Assembly: GCA_910890315.1 (NCBI GenBank)
Contig: CAJVGD010000002.1
Coordinates: 1,364,001-1,428,000 of the forward strand
DNA length: 64,000 nucleotides
Direction: 5' to 3'
Source: Serendipita indica DSM 11827
Taxonomy: Eukaryota; Basidiomycota; Agaricomycetes; Sebacinales; Serendipitaceae
Shown: in pieces, positions 51,781 through 64,000 of the stretch
Layout: every line of letters begins with the position of its first letter
Position numbering within the stretch: the first letter of the stretch is position 1
The notes under the pieces: model-generated
Seen by the model: the letters and a program-made list of their open reading frames with translations, nothing else
Told to the model about the DNA's origin: nothing
Database searches by the model: none
Translations under genes and position numbers: made by a program

Positions 51781-52035
51781 CCAGGGCTCGTGGAGAACAC
51801 GTTGGTCGCCCGGGGGGCAAATGTATCTAGAAGAGTACGAGATAATACCAATAAGGACCGTGAGCGCGGGTACACGCGTAAAGGTTTGCGCTGGCGATGT
51901 TGTGTTGGCAGCCAAGGTGAGACTAAATGGCGCGCTGCCAGTCCACGGCTCAAAGACGAGACACTAAACATGGATATGAATTATTGCAAAATATTATACA
52001 CTGAGAAGACTGTGCTAATGCTGTGATCAAGTCCG

Positions 52036-53074
52036 TCAATCGAGTCCATACTTTCTTCTCACAGATCGCCCGAGCACGCCAGTGGCCCGCGCAGGCCTTC
52101 TGGAGTTGCCTAGGGTGATGGTATCATCAGAGTTGTCAGCCTCTTCTGACCCTGCCATATCGATATCGTCCTGTAGGTCGCGCTGCCGTTTATCGCCTAG
52201 CCTAGATTTGGAGGGGCTGGGTGTTGACGATACACGGAGACGCGCTTGCAAGTCCTCTCTCGCCACTGCAAGCCCACCTTTGAGCGGAGATATTGGCGCA
52301 GGAGTAAACGTAAGCGTTCGGGGGGTGCTTGGCGTAGCAAATATGGTCGGTCTCGACGATATCGATGACGATGACTTTGGAGTACTTGGAACTGGTTGAG
52401 CAGAGGTAGATGCGGGCGGCGTTCGTCTTTCGATACCCATTGTCCTATTGGAGAGCATGAGCGATCAGACAAAGAAAATAGTAGTGTATACGCACGCTAG
52501 CAGCGTCTGCGCCTCCTCAAGACGTGCCTGTAATCGCTGATTATCGTGCGTGAGTTCGTCAACTCGGTTTGCCACTCGAAACTTTTGGCGTAGGTCCTTG
52601 GTCTCCATCTCCTTTTCGCGCGACTTGTACAGTTCAACCAATCTGTACAATGATTCGCGTTCTTTGGCCATCGCATCCTTCTCCTCTTGCAACTCTACAT
52701 TTCTTGCCTTTTCCGCTCGTAGCTGTGCCTCCAGACTTCGGATAGTCGCTCTATCAGTAGCTTCTGTGTCATCCAAGTAGATTCTCCGGATGCATGGCGT
52801 GCAGTGTGGGCGCAACTTGCGCGGAATCAACGCTGTGTCCAACTGAAGGATTGGAAAGGGCGCTCGGCACGAAGGGCAGGGTATTTCGTATGTATCTTGA
52901 AGTTGGTATTCTTCAAACGTCTTTGCTAGACATCCTGAACAAAAAACATGCCCTAATGTTGACCAACAACGAGATTAGCCTTGTCCTTTCTCTACCAACG
53001 GACCTGTACAGACCACAAGGGATAGAAACTGGTTCATTATAGGGTTCGAAACAGATGCCGCACTGGAGTCCCAT
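52036..53074 (-). CDS. RING-finger protein with coiled coil
   Basis: Probable E3 ubiquitin ligase. The N-terminus is MGLQCGICFEPYNEPVSIPC, then GHVFCSGCLAKTFEEYQ and EIPCPSCRAPF. All eight zinc ligands of a C3HC4 RING can be placed (CGIC, C, GHVFC, C, CPSC). A coiled coil follows (LEAQLRAEKARNVELQEEKD, ERESLYRLVELYKSREKEME). The tail is Ser/Pro/Thr-rich and basic, ending LGRSVRRKYGLD. Two introns are inferred; the first splits PCG/HVFC within the RING. An in-frame Met 12 codons upstream (53110) is possible. It is divergent from the sirtuin, with start codons 86 nt apart. The substrate is unknown. Confidence 0.8.
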
Positions 53075-53160
53075 GATGTGACGCGTCTCCACGAGTTTGG
53101 TAGAGAGCAAAACACGTCTTTACCACTTTGATCCCAACCTCGTCAACGTCAACTTTTCAG

Positions 53161-54649
53161 ATGGTTCGAATATCAATCCCAACACTTCCTATCACAACTT
53201 GGAGTGCAACAACGCGGTTGGCGATGAACGCACAAGAGTCTTACAAACTCCTCGAAGACTTTCTTAGTGGTGGTCCAGCAACGGTGCTGACTGGAGCTGG
53301 AGTGAGCGTCGATAGTGGAATACGTGCATATCGAGGTAAAGACGGACGATACATGAATCCTAATTATCAGTATGTTACATTCTCTTTATATCCCCTGTCT
53401 CCCTTTGACGCGCCACTAGGCCTATATTAGTCAGTCTACTAGCTATTAATATGTTTCTCGATCTCAATGTCACAGTATCAACAACTCATGGCACCTGGGA
53501 ATGCCGGAAAAGCATTTCGGTCGGTGCAGTTGTCGCGTTCCTCCGCCCACGACTCACTGGTTTAGACAGAGATATTGGTATTTATTTCTACGCAGATTCG
53601 GTACAAGACTGATACCTCAAAGGGCGAGGTCATATCTTGGGTATCCACCTGGTGAGCAAGCTTTCGATCCGCGTCTGTCGATCAAGTACCGATTCTGTGA
53701 CAGTGCGCGAGGCGAAGCCGAATATTGCACATTACAGTCTGACTGCTCTTGAGCATCATGGATTTGTCAACCGGCTTATAACCCAGAACGTTGACGGGTT
53801 GCATGCCCGATCCGGTTTTCCCAAGGAGAAACTCTTGGAGTTGCACGGGACGCTCTTCGTAAGTATCAAATCACCTCGCTGCCTTGTAATAACGAAGGTA
53901 GGTAGTCAAATGTCGACAAGGCCACGAACTCGACCGAGATGAGTTCCAGGACATGCTGTCAGAAGCGAACCCATCGTGGAAGGCATTTGTAGATGATATG
54001 AATGCACAAGGAGAATCATTGCGGACAAACCCGGATGGAGATGTAGGTCTTGCCAGCGCTTGCTCCTGGCTAACTGCGTTTAGATCGAATTGGAAGGTCG
54101 CTCCTATGAAGACTTTGTGATCCCTCCATGCCCTACTTGCTTGAAAGAGGGCCGTCATGAAACGACTGTGGGTCAATTTCCCTCCCTCAGAAAGGCATGC
54201 TGAGCAGGATTGTTCAGATCAAACCAGACGTTGTGTTCTTCGGAGAGACGATTCCAGAATACAAGAAACAGCAATCGTCAGTATTCACTCACATTTGGAT
54301 TACCTACGCTGAGAACAAATAGTCTACAAGAAATCTTGGATGCGGACCGGTTTCTTGTAGTGGCGACAACGATGGCAACATACAGTGCCTATCGGCTATT
54401 ACAGCTTGCGCACCAAAATAAGAAACCAATCGTAATAGTGAATATTGGGCCGACCAGAGGGGATCACCTGCAACTGCCTCAGATTGAGTTACCATGCGGA
54501 GATGTACTGAAGGAATGCGCACTCCGACTATCGTACGTATCATTCTAGAATTCTGGTGACTGCTCAACCCCAATAGTCGTCCAAATGATGACCAAGGTCG
54601 AAGGCTGCTTGATGTATTGCGTTCTTGGCCTGTAACGACTAAAATCTAA
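53161..54649 (+). CDS. Sirtuin, class II (SIRT4-like), NAD-dependent deacylase
   Basis: Likely mitochondrial NAD-dependent deacylase or ADP-ribosyl/lipoamidase-type enzyme. The N-terminus MVRISIPTLPITTWSATTRL is basic and hydroxylated, consistent with a mitochondrial presequence. Rossmann motif: TVLTGAGVSVDSGIRAYRG. The active site is LITQNVDGLHARSGFPKEKL and LELHGTLF, with the catalytic His. Zinc ribbon: the first pair reads CRQGH and the second PCPTC. Then IKPDVVFFGETIPEYKKQQ, FLVVATTMATYSAYRLLQLA and IVNIGPTRGD follow. It ends LLDVLRSWPVTTKI. About eight introns are inferred. A His apparently replaces one Cys of the first zinc pair; I cannot tell whether this is typical for fungal members. 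Confidence 0.87.
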
Positions 54650-54788
54650 GGATTTATTTTGCGTAAGATGCATTTTCATGCTGATTCCATTCAAATTATC
54701 GTGCCATGTTAGTATTGCGACTGTCACTCAGACCTGCCACTCTTACCTGATCTGCACCACGTCAGCCCACTGGGCAGAAAATAGCAAA

Positions 54789-56148
54789 ATGCCAAGTGAT
54801 CGAGACACTCTTCTAAGCTTCGGATTCGATCCAGCACGGATTGATTGTCAGCATTGTCTTCGCTCATTCCAGGCGTCTACTGACAGGCAAAAGGGGCATT
54901 GAAGGCAACGGCTGGGCGGGGTTTGCAGCCTGCTATGGATCACATACTAGAGAACGAAGGAAAGCCTATTCCTGAGACGGTCACCTCTACAGGTGAGGAC
55001 GCAAAGGGCAACAATGATGAAGATGAGGACATGAAGCTGGCGCTCAGCATGTCCCAAGAGGGTCAAGAAGCAAAGGTAATGCACTATGCACAACTACGCC
55101 ACCAAACCTTTCATTTCGACATACCTGCAGTCCATCAAATGCACAGAGTGTGGCAAAGTATTCCGTAATACCGCCATGGCGGAATTTCATGCTGAAAAGT
55201 CTGGTCATGATCAATTCGAGGAGAGTACAGACGAAGTCAGTCCAAGAAACTCGAACTATAAGTGTCCTGACATGGAGTAGATCAAGCCATTGACCGAGGA
55301 GGAGAAGAAACAAAAGCTTGCCGAGCTAAGACAAAAGATGGCAGAGAAGCGAGCGAAGAAGAATGAAGCGGAAGCTGAAGAACGCAAAGCCAACGAGGCT
55401 CTGAGGAGAAAGGCTGGAAAGGATGCAGGCCAGATTCGGCAAGAACTACAGCTCAAAGAGGCCAACAAAGAAGCCGAGCAGCGGAAAAAAGGTATTAACG
55501 TTGTGGTGGTGATAGTGGCCAGGTATCTAACATTTTGTATAGAGAAACTTGATGATGCAAAAGCTCGAGCTGCAGTTAAAGCCCAGATCGAAGCTGATAA
55601 GAAGGCAAGGGCTGAAAAAGCAGCGAAGGAGAAGGCGCTGCGAGAGGGTCAGGCCTTGCCAGTGGCGTCCACCTCTACCGCGAGTTCGCAGCCTGCTGCC
55701 GCACCAGGAGCCAAGAAGGAATATCCTGAGACGAGGCTCCAGGTAATTCAATCCTTTACAATCTTTATCTTGTCCCACCTTTTGCGATAGCTCCGACTCT
55801 CCACTGGTGGCGCCCCGTTGACTGTAACCCTGCGTAGCGAACAGAGTGAGTGGAACATCTGCAAGCTTACGGTGCCTCAAATTTTTTAGCATTGCAAGAT
55901 GTTGCCGAATACGTCGCCTCGCAGTCCCTTAGCTTTGACGTAGAGACAGTAAACTTTGCAACGACATTCCCGAGGTATAAATTCCTTCCCACCTACATTG
56001 GTTAACTCACAATCCGACAGAAAGGTATACACTCGTGCGGATTGGAGCAAGACGCTCAAGGAACTTGGACTGACTCCTTCTGCGGTACGTTCTCTAGTAT
56101 CGTCCTAGAGATGTACTAAAAGGGGACCAGGTTCTTATGGTCTCCTAG
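54789..56148 (+). CDS. UBX-domain protein (UBXN1/SAKS1-like: UBA, zinc finger, coiled coil, UBX)
   Basis: Adaptor expected to link ubiquitinated proteins to Cdc48/p97. UBA domain: MPSDRDTLLSFGFDPARIDW, ALKATAGRGLQPAMDHILEN. Then a C2H2-like finger (IKCTECGKVFRNTAMAEFHA, EKSGH), and a highly charged coiled coil (LTEEEKKQKLAELRQKMAEK). The UBX fold is YPETRLQLRLSTGGAPLTVT, LRSEQTLQDVAEYVASQSL and NFATTFPRKVYTRADWSKTL, with the FP-R loop (TTFPRK) that contacts p97. It ends ELGLTPSAVLMVS. About seven introns are inferred. In the UBA, the intron ending CAAAAG restores ARIDWALKAT. The gene runs head-to-tail after the sirtuin. Confidence 0.88.
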
Positions 56149-56360
56149 TTTATGTCTACACTCGTCTGATAGCCTCTTGATAACTTTGTGGATTGAGGCT
56201 GGCTTAAAATCAAAGCATGTATCTGAAATGAGAGTGAATTGGAATTATCTTGGTTTAGCTATCATGCACATGTGCCGCCGATGGGTGGAGGAACCTCTTA
56301 CTGACCGCGCCATTTCGGATAGACAAGAAAACTAGTTTGGAGAGTCAGACTGCCGCGGAT

Positions 56361-57679
<1,319 letters not shown>

Positions 57680-58216
57680 CCGAATATAGGCTCTGTCTTG
57701 GTACATATTTTTTTCAATCAAACCACATATTAGAGATGCGATAAAGCAACTGGAATTCTCGCCCACTGGCGTAGACGTTGGCGCGAGACTAACTCTTCAC
57801 CATGACGAATGTACAAAAGCCAATAAGCAGGAAACGAGAATTGACGAGTACAGAACATACTACAGGTACTAGGGTGGGAAGTAATGGCTCTGGTGAATCT
57901 CCACGACCCTAGATGGGTCAAAATAAACAGCACAGACAAGAGAGGATGGATAGTCATACAGCAAGCTTGATTCGACGGCGGTCAAAGTCGAGGGAGGGAA
58001 AGAACCGGAATATGTTTCCAATATTGTCGCGGCTGGGACGCGATCACAGGGTTCAACGAAAATGGTCGAGCGTTTCTTCTATGGGCAGTTTTTGAAGGAG
58101 TGTTGGGTCCCAAAAATGGGGGATAAAGGAGAGGTATCGGTATTCGATATAGGAAAACAAAATCGCGTAGGTTCTCTTGGGTAGGAGCCATACGTCAGAC
58201 GCATGCAGCTTTATGC
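57680..58216. other. Convergent intergenic region
   Basis: About 540 nt between the ends of the forkhead and LisH genes. I see no coding or RNA signal, and it presumably contains two 3' UTRs. Confidence 0.4.
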
Positions 58217-60795
58217 CTAACCGGTCACCGAATCCGCCGGGTCGTTGATGAACATATTGTATGTATCCTCTCCTGTACCGATGCCGAGACCAAAGTCCAA
58301 GGTGCTGAACGAGTCTTCGTGAAAGCCCATCATTTGCATATCCAGGCCCGAGAATGGCACTCCAAGTGCCATGCCAAACAGGTCGTTTGAGTTGGAGTCC
58401 ATTGTGGCTGGATTAACTGAGGGACCTCCGAGTAGGCCCGGAGCGAGCGAAGGGTTGGTAGGTGGCCCACCTAGCGTGTTACCCGGACCCGAAGGTGCAC
58501 CAGGGTAGCTCCGAGCTAGCATGGCACTTTGATTTGGTGTTGAGCCTACGGCTGGCGCCCCATTGATGGTAGCAGTCGAAGGCCGAGCAGTGGCAGTGGC
58601 AGAAGGTGATTGACTTTGCGGACGACTGGTTTGTTGTGGGGTGGCTAATTGACTCGGGGACGGTGCAGACATTGTCGATGGAGCCCCGGTCGTTGGTGCT
58701 GGTCCCGCAGCGGACGCCGAAGGTGTCGGAGCTGAAGGCATGGCTTGCGGTGTCGAGCCGGGGTTGGGTCTGCTCGCTGGACGAGCCATCTCAGGCGAGA
58801 ACCCATCGACGCCACTCGGACTGGATTCATCCTTTATGCCTCCAAGCCCTCGTGGTACAGCGCCGCTCATGATCGGTGTTCCCTTTGCCGACGGGACTTG
58901 ACCTCCCGCCGCTGGGGAGGGAATAGACGCGTTATTTGGTAGTGGAGGTGGGAGCATTGCGCCTTTGGGAAGATTGGTGCCTCCAACAGGCGGTCTCCCA
59001 AACTGCCCGGTCGGATCCGCATTAAGGGGTTGTGAAGGATTAGGGATTGACGGCGGCATTGAGCCATTGGAGGTTTGAGTGGGCTTATAACCAGTAAATG
59101 CCTGCTGTTGGAGGGAGGCAAAGTACTGTTGGTTTGCTTGTTGGGATGGCGGCGGTGCAGATTGTAATCTCTGGTTTTGAGCCTGCATGAGCTACCGAAA
59201 TGTCAACAGGAATTCAGCATATACGCGTGAGTGACAGTACCTGAGCCATCTGTCCGGCCATTGTCGGAGTTTGCAAGGGGTCTGGGTAAGGCGGCGCACC
59301 CAAATGATGAGCAGACGGATGAAGAGCTTGTGGATGGGGAGGTATATTTCCCTTTGGCGGGATCATGTTAGATGGTAGGGGGCGCGGACCCACTGGCGGC
59401 TGGACGGGTGTGATAGATGGAGTGCTGGGTAAAGTGTTTCCTGGTTCTTGAGATGCACGGCGTGGCTTCTTGCGATCCGATGGCGAATCTCCCTTTGGTA
59501 GTGATTCCTCCTAGAGAATGTATTCAGTCATATGTCTATCAGCGAGAAAAGATGACCAACTCCTCCAGGAGATCCTCGTTTTGTCCCTCGTGGATTCTTT
59601 CCCCGACCACTTTGTTCATGTAGTTCACGAATTTGCATCTGCGGTGCAAAGGGTTGAGTTGAAGAGTTCCCCCCCTCAAAAATCAGTGAAGATGACATAC
59701 CTTGACATGTTCTGGAAGTGTATTCGCGTCATTCGTCATTGGATGGCCCATGCGCGAAAGATACTCTTGGAGTTGTGGCGGGGGAATGTCGGCGAGGTTT
59801 ATGCCATTGGATTGCTGTGGGCTGGACGAAGCGCCTGCCATCTGTGAATCTGCCATCTGCGGAGAGCTGGATTGCCCACCAGGGCCTGGTCGCGCATTGG
59901 GTGGAAGAGGTGGATGAGGGCCCGTGTTTGGGACCATTCGGGCCTGGCCCGGATGCGCAAACTGCGCTCCTGACGGCATTCCTGGGTTTCCTGGACCTGT
60001 ATAAGGCCTTGTTTGGCCCGGTCGAGGTGGTCCTAAATGTTGTAGGCTAGGATTCTGGAGCGGGGTTGGACCAGCACCGGAAACGCCGGCCATGTTCGCT
60101 GTCGGTGCAACACCATTCATAGTCGGTATACCGCCCGGAAACGGTGGACCATGGCCATTGACGGCGGCTGGATGAGGACCTGTACCGTTCATATACAGTG
60201 GTCGAGCAGCACCCATGGGTCTTAGAGTCGGTCCAGGTCCCAGAGCGCCTTGGTCATGCGCGGCGAGCTTCTGAAGATGTGGCAGCCTCTGTTTTCGAAT
60301 GTCAGACTAGATGATCAAAAAGATGACAACACGTGGGCGGCGCACTTGAGCATACTCCTTTGCGACGGGATTGGCCGACTTTTCGGGTTGCACTCGAGCA
60401 GTATAAATCTCCCAGAAGCATGTCCACCACCTATCAATGACGTTAGGGTGCGGTTGCCGTGACTGCGTGAGGATGCTTACTCGTATAACAAGCCTTCTGG
60501 CGAGTCGACTGGCGGTTTTTGCTTATCGTTGATCTTGCTTTCTTTCCGCAGATGCGCAGACGTTTCCGTGAATCCCCTTTTATCGCAATAATCGATGATA
60601 TAACGAACGAGGCTGCAGAACGTCCGGTGAGCTTGTACGGAGAGAATGCGGCGATACTGCTACGAGTACCGGTGAGAATACGAGTACTTACATCTCATGT
60701 CCATTCTGCGTGATGTTCATCTGCCTCTGGTCTCGCAGGTAAGTTTGAGTTGGCTGCTGGACGACTTGCGCCGCCGCCATGTGAGACTGCGCCAT
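58217..60795 (-). CDS. LisH-domain transcriptional regulator, FLO8/SOM1/SSBP-like
   Basis: Homologues control filamentous growth, adhesion or development downstream of cAMP/PKA. The start is MAQSHMAAAQVVQQPTQTYL. A LisH region follows: ILVRYIIDYCDKRGFTETSA, HLRKESKIND, then KPPVDSPEGLLYEWWTCFWE, IYTAR, the hallmark shared with SSBP2-4 and Flo8. The remainder is long, disordered, Gly/Pro/Asn/Gln-rich sequence with GPPRPGQTRPYTGPGNPGMP-type runs. A conserved-looking patch comes late (GINLADIPPPQLQEYLSRMG). The acidic/hydrophobic C-terminus ends GTGEDTYNMFINDPADSVTG and may be an activation domain. Introns: 79 nt before ILVRY, about 47 nt inside LLYE/WW, then AYAQ/RLPH and others. About 750 aa. 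Confidence 0.82.
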
Positions 60796-61354
60796 GTTTC
60801 AAAGCGTCCGGAACGCCTTTGGAATGTTTTTTGGAATTATTGCAGTGGTATCGGAGCGCAAAATCGAGGCCGACGCCGTGGTATGGAGGCAACGCGCTGG
60901 ACCGGCAGATGATGTGAAAGCGCCCTAGCAATCGCGCGGGACTGCCAGATAAATGCTCCAAGCACAGTCAATGGTAGCGCCCAGCTGGTGGCAGGCCAAC
61001 AAGGCTCAAATGTCGGTGCGGTTCAAGGTCAAGATTACAGTCTATTGCACAAACAAGACGCTCTAATCGCGGCCCAGCAATCGACGATGCTTGTGTACCA
61101 TCTCCTCTTTTTTTCTACTCTTTTCTTGTTCCCTCGCTTCCTCTCCGGGGCTCGATGACGATCATCGGTGGATGCACAGGGCGGCCCCCCCTTTTCGCCC
61201 CCGCCGAGCCATTAGCATCCACCGGGCTACGATAAGCCGGGCGGGAATAGCGTCTGATATTGTAGAGGTGAGCAAGACCATACAAAGAGGTTGCAAATCG
61301 TAGGCAGACGAGAGCTCCAGCTCGCCGTGGATGATGCAGATCAAACTCGACACC
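60796..61354. other. Intergenic region upstream of the LisH gene
   Basis: About 560 nt between two minus-strand genes. It holds the LisH gene's leader and promoter and the DNAJC7-like terminator. Pyrimidine-rich tracts occur near 61100-61140. No gene was recognised. Confidence 0.4.
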
Positions 61355-63350
61355 TCAAAACCCAAAGCCCTGCGAGTGAGAATGGGAGTGCCCCCGGGAT
61401 CCTCCTGGGAAGGATGATCCAAAGGGCGAGCCCCCATAACCGCCCCCTCCACCGCCAAACATCTGTGGGCCCGTTTAGGGGGAACAGCGCGGAAAGACAG
61501 AGCACTCGCCTGTGCAAAGAGCATTTCACTAATGTCAACCCCTCCAGGGAAGCCTCCTGCGCCTTGCGAGTTCATCTGTCCATCAATGTCCTCTCCCATA
61601 TCGTATCTACAAGAATGAGAATAAAATCATTTTTGGGTGCAGAATAACTGACCTGTGCCGCTTATCTGGGTCAGAGAGTACGGCATGGGCTTCTACGACA
61701 AGCTTGAAGGTTTCCTCGTCGCCACCCTGACAAAGTATGAGAACGCCCCAAATCTGAAAAGAAACGAGGAGAAAACCTTGTCTGGATGATGTTTCATCGA
61801 CTCCTTCCTGTATGCCTTTTTGATGTCCGCTGTCGTCGCAGAACGCGCCAGACCTTGGAGGTGTCAAGGGTCTGTAAACAGTACAGTCGCATACATACCT
61901 AGAATCTCTGCAAGATTATGAGTGGAGGAACGAAGAGAAAAATAGTGCACTTACTGTAATAGTCCTTCTCCTTTGATCGCTTCAGGAGCACTTCAGCTTT
62001 GCGTAATTCCTCTCGAATCTCGCTCATCGCATTTCCATGGCCTTCTCCAGCCTCTACAAGCTCGAGGGCCTCTTTAAAGTCGGAGATGGCCACCTCAAAG
62101 TCGTCCTGGGCGAGGCGAATTCTTGCTCGTGTGCGGACCGCTTTCCAGTTGTCGGGATGGAGTGTCAACGACATGGCAATATCTTCGAGTGCACTTTCAT
62201 ACGCCTCAGTCGTGGCAATCTTGCTAAAGGCTATCGCCCGATTGCTCAGCAGTATTGCGCGAATGATGCCACCTCTTCCTTCTTCCGGACTGGAACCAAC
62301 AATTTCCAACGCTTCGGAATACTTGGACACAGCATCGTTCCAGTTACTCCGCTTAAAGTCATTGTTCCCTTCCTCTTTGACTTTTTCCAGTGCCCTGACC
62401 CGCTTGAGCAGCTTGCGTGCCGCAGCATGCTCTGGGTCCAATGTGAGCGCCTGCCGCAGTATGCTAGTGGCCTCTGTAGGTTTGTTCGTGAGGAACAATA
62501 GCTGACCACGCAGAGCGTGCACGTCTGGCGAGTTGCCTTCACACCGCAGTGCATCACGAACGGCATCCATAGCCGCATCCCAGCTACCAGCTGCTATTCT
62601 AAACTCAATTGTCCAACACCTCCACTGTGTCGGCACATCTTTACCCTCTCCTTCGAGCATCTTACGTGCCGCATCGAGCGCCGCGCTGGCCGTTGACCAC
62701 TCTCCTTTGACGCGTGCCTTTGCCACCGAATCGAGATGCCTGAGCATGGTCTCTGCATTCGATTTGAGCTGCCATAGGTCCCTACTCGGCTCTGCGTTGA
62801 GTGCCTGTGCCTCTCGGAGCGTACTGAGTGCAGGTTCAGGCGAGCCCGTGGCGAGTTGACATCGCGCTAATCTCAACAATGTCTTCAGCTGGGGGGATTG
62901 TTGCTGTAGCGAACGAGCTTGTTGACAATCTTCCAGAGCCAGACGGAATTGTTTGAGAGCGATACGTGCAGCCGCACGGTTGGCGTGATATGCTGCCTGG
63001 GAAGGATCTAGATCTACAAAGAACTCAACAAATCTGTCCAACGACGACGCGCCGAGTGTGAGCTACGTACCGATGGCCTCTGAGTAGAGCTTGGTGGCCT
63101 CTTTGTAGTCTTGAGCTTTAAAGGCCGTGTTACCGCGCTCTTTGAGACGATCAGCTTCAGCAGTCTTGTCTATTTTCGTTTCCTCGACTAGTTGCTTGTT
63201 TTCCTCTGGCGGCGTCGAGCTGCTAGCGGCTTCATTACTCGTCGCGGATGGCGCGGGTGTATCGACAGGTGCTTCGTCTGTGACTGGGATCGGAGACGTT
63301 GTAGATTCACGCTTTTCCGCGCTTGAACCAGCCTTTTTCTTCTTTGCCAT
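61355..63350 (-). CDS. DNAJC7-type TPR/J-domain cochaperone
   Basis: Hsp70/Hsp90 cochaperone. The start is MAKKKKAGSSAEKRESTTSP, with a charged N-terminus. The TPR array begins ADRLKERGNTAFKAQDYKEA, followed by QAAYHANRAAARIALKQFRL, ALRGQLLFLTNKPTEATSIL, KEEGNNDFKRSNWNDAVSKY and LLSNRAIAFSKI. The J domain is KDYYKILGLARSATTADIKK, AYRKESMKHHPDKGGDEETF with an intact HPD. It ends in a Gly/Phe and His/Ser tail (MFGGGGGGYGGSPFG, RGHSHSHSQGFGF). Introns include one flanking a 9-nt exon (61899-61907, KIL) and a GC-AG intron (61463-61509) joining MLFAQ to MFGGGG. It is divergent from the cytidine deaminase, with start codons 59 nt apart. Confidence 0.9.
61463..61509 (-). other. GC-AG intron in DNAJC7-like gene
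   Basis: A 47-nt intron GCGAGT...CCCACAG with a CTAAAC branch-like site. It links DISEMLFAQ to the typical Gly-rich J-protein tail, which ends in a normal stop. Confidence 0.75.
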
Positions 63351-63409
63351 GAGGCCTCTGGGCGGGTAGTGGTCAAAGGTTGTTCGACGCGTCTCTTTTG
63401 GAATCGGTC

Positions 63410-64000
<591 letters not shown>

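Overview
The window looks like nuclear DNA of a filamentous basidiomycete, most likely an Agaricomycete (a Rhizoctonia/Ceratobasidium-like genome is my impression, not a proof). The evidence is about 30 densely packed protein genes, almost all interrupted by 40-80 nt introns with CTNAC-like branch points, and short intergenic gaps. The families are fungal: an MBP1-type KilA-N factor, a YVC1 channel, a Flo8/Som1-type LisH protein, Kre9-like cell-wall surface proteins and YEA4-type transport. I saw no transposon, virus-like element, tRNA, rRNA or CRISPR array.

Layout. 0-10 kb: the end of a GPI-anchored Ser/Thr-rich protein, spliceosomal PRP4 (+), an MBP1-like cell-cycle factor (-) and a YVC1-type vacuolar cation channel (+). 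10-20 kb: pyridoxal kinase (+), a small unknown ORF (-), a heat-shock-type transcription factor (+), a UBP12/USP15-type deubiquitinase (-) and the ubiquitin-S27a fusion (-). 20-30 kb: RFC3 clamp-loader subunit, an unknown basic protein, a CCZ1-like vacuolar fusion factor, a secreted M28 aminopeptidase, a small Ser-rich protein with a TATA box and a mitochondrial carrier, all on +. 30-40 kb: STT3 and ETT1/NRO1 (+), a type II membrane dipeptidyl aminopeptidase (-) and a small BRCT protein (+). 39-48 kb: a large coiled-coil spindle-pole protein with a PACT-like end (-), SYS1 (+) and a BCS1-type AAA ATPase (+). 48-57 kb: nitronate monooxygenase (-), UDP-GlcNAc transporter (-), a RING protein (-), a sirtuin (+), a UBX protein (+) and a forkhead factor (+). 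58-64 kb: a LisH/Flo8-type regulator (-), a DNAJC7-type cochaperone (-) and the start of cytidine deaminase (+).

These are mostly single-copy housekeeping genes that do not form one pathway. Some neighbours share a theme: DNA replication and repair (MBP1, RFC3, BRCT protein), ubiquitin (USP, Ub-S27a, RING, UBX) and glycosylation or secretory traffic (STT3, SYS1, YEA4-type transporter, CCZ1).

The most unusual signal is in gene structure. Reading frames can be rejoined to conserved protein sequence only by accepting extremely small exons: 12, 6 and 2 nt in succession at the start of ubiquitin-S27a, 8 and 4 nt in BCS1, 7 nt in the forkhead domain, 9 nt in the J domain, 9 and 10 nt in YVC1 and 8 nt in pyridoxal kinase. 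Four introns start with GC instead of GT. Several divergent gene pairs have start codons only 52-86 nt apart. All intron positions are inferred by eye from splice signals and family conservation and have not been tested against RNA.
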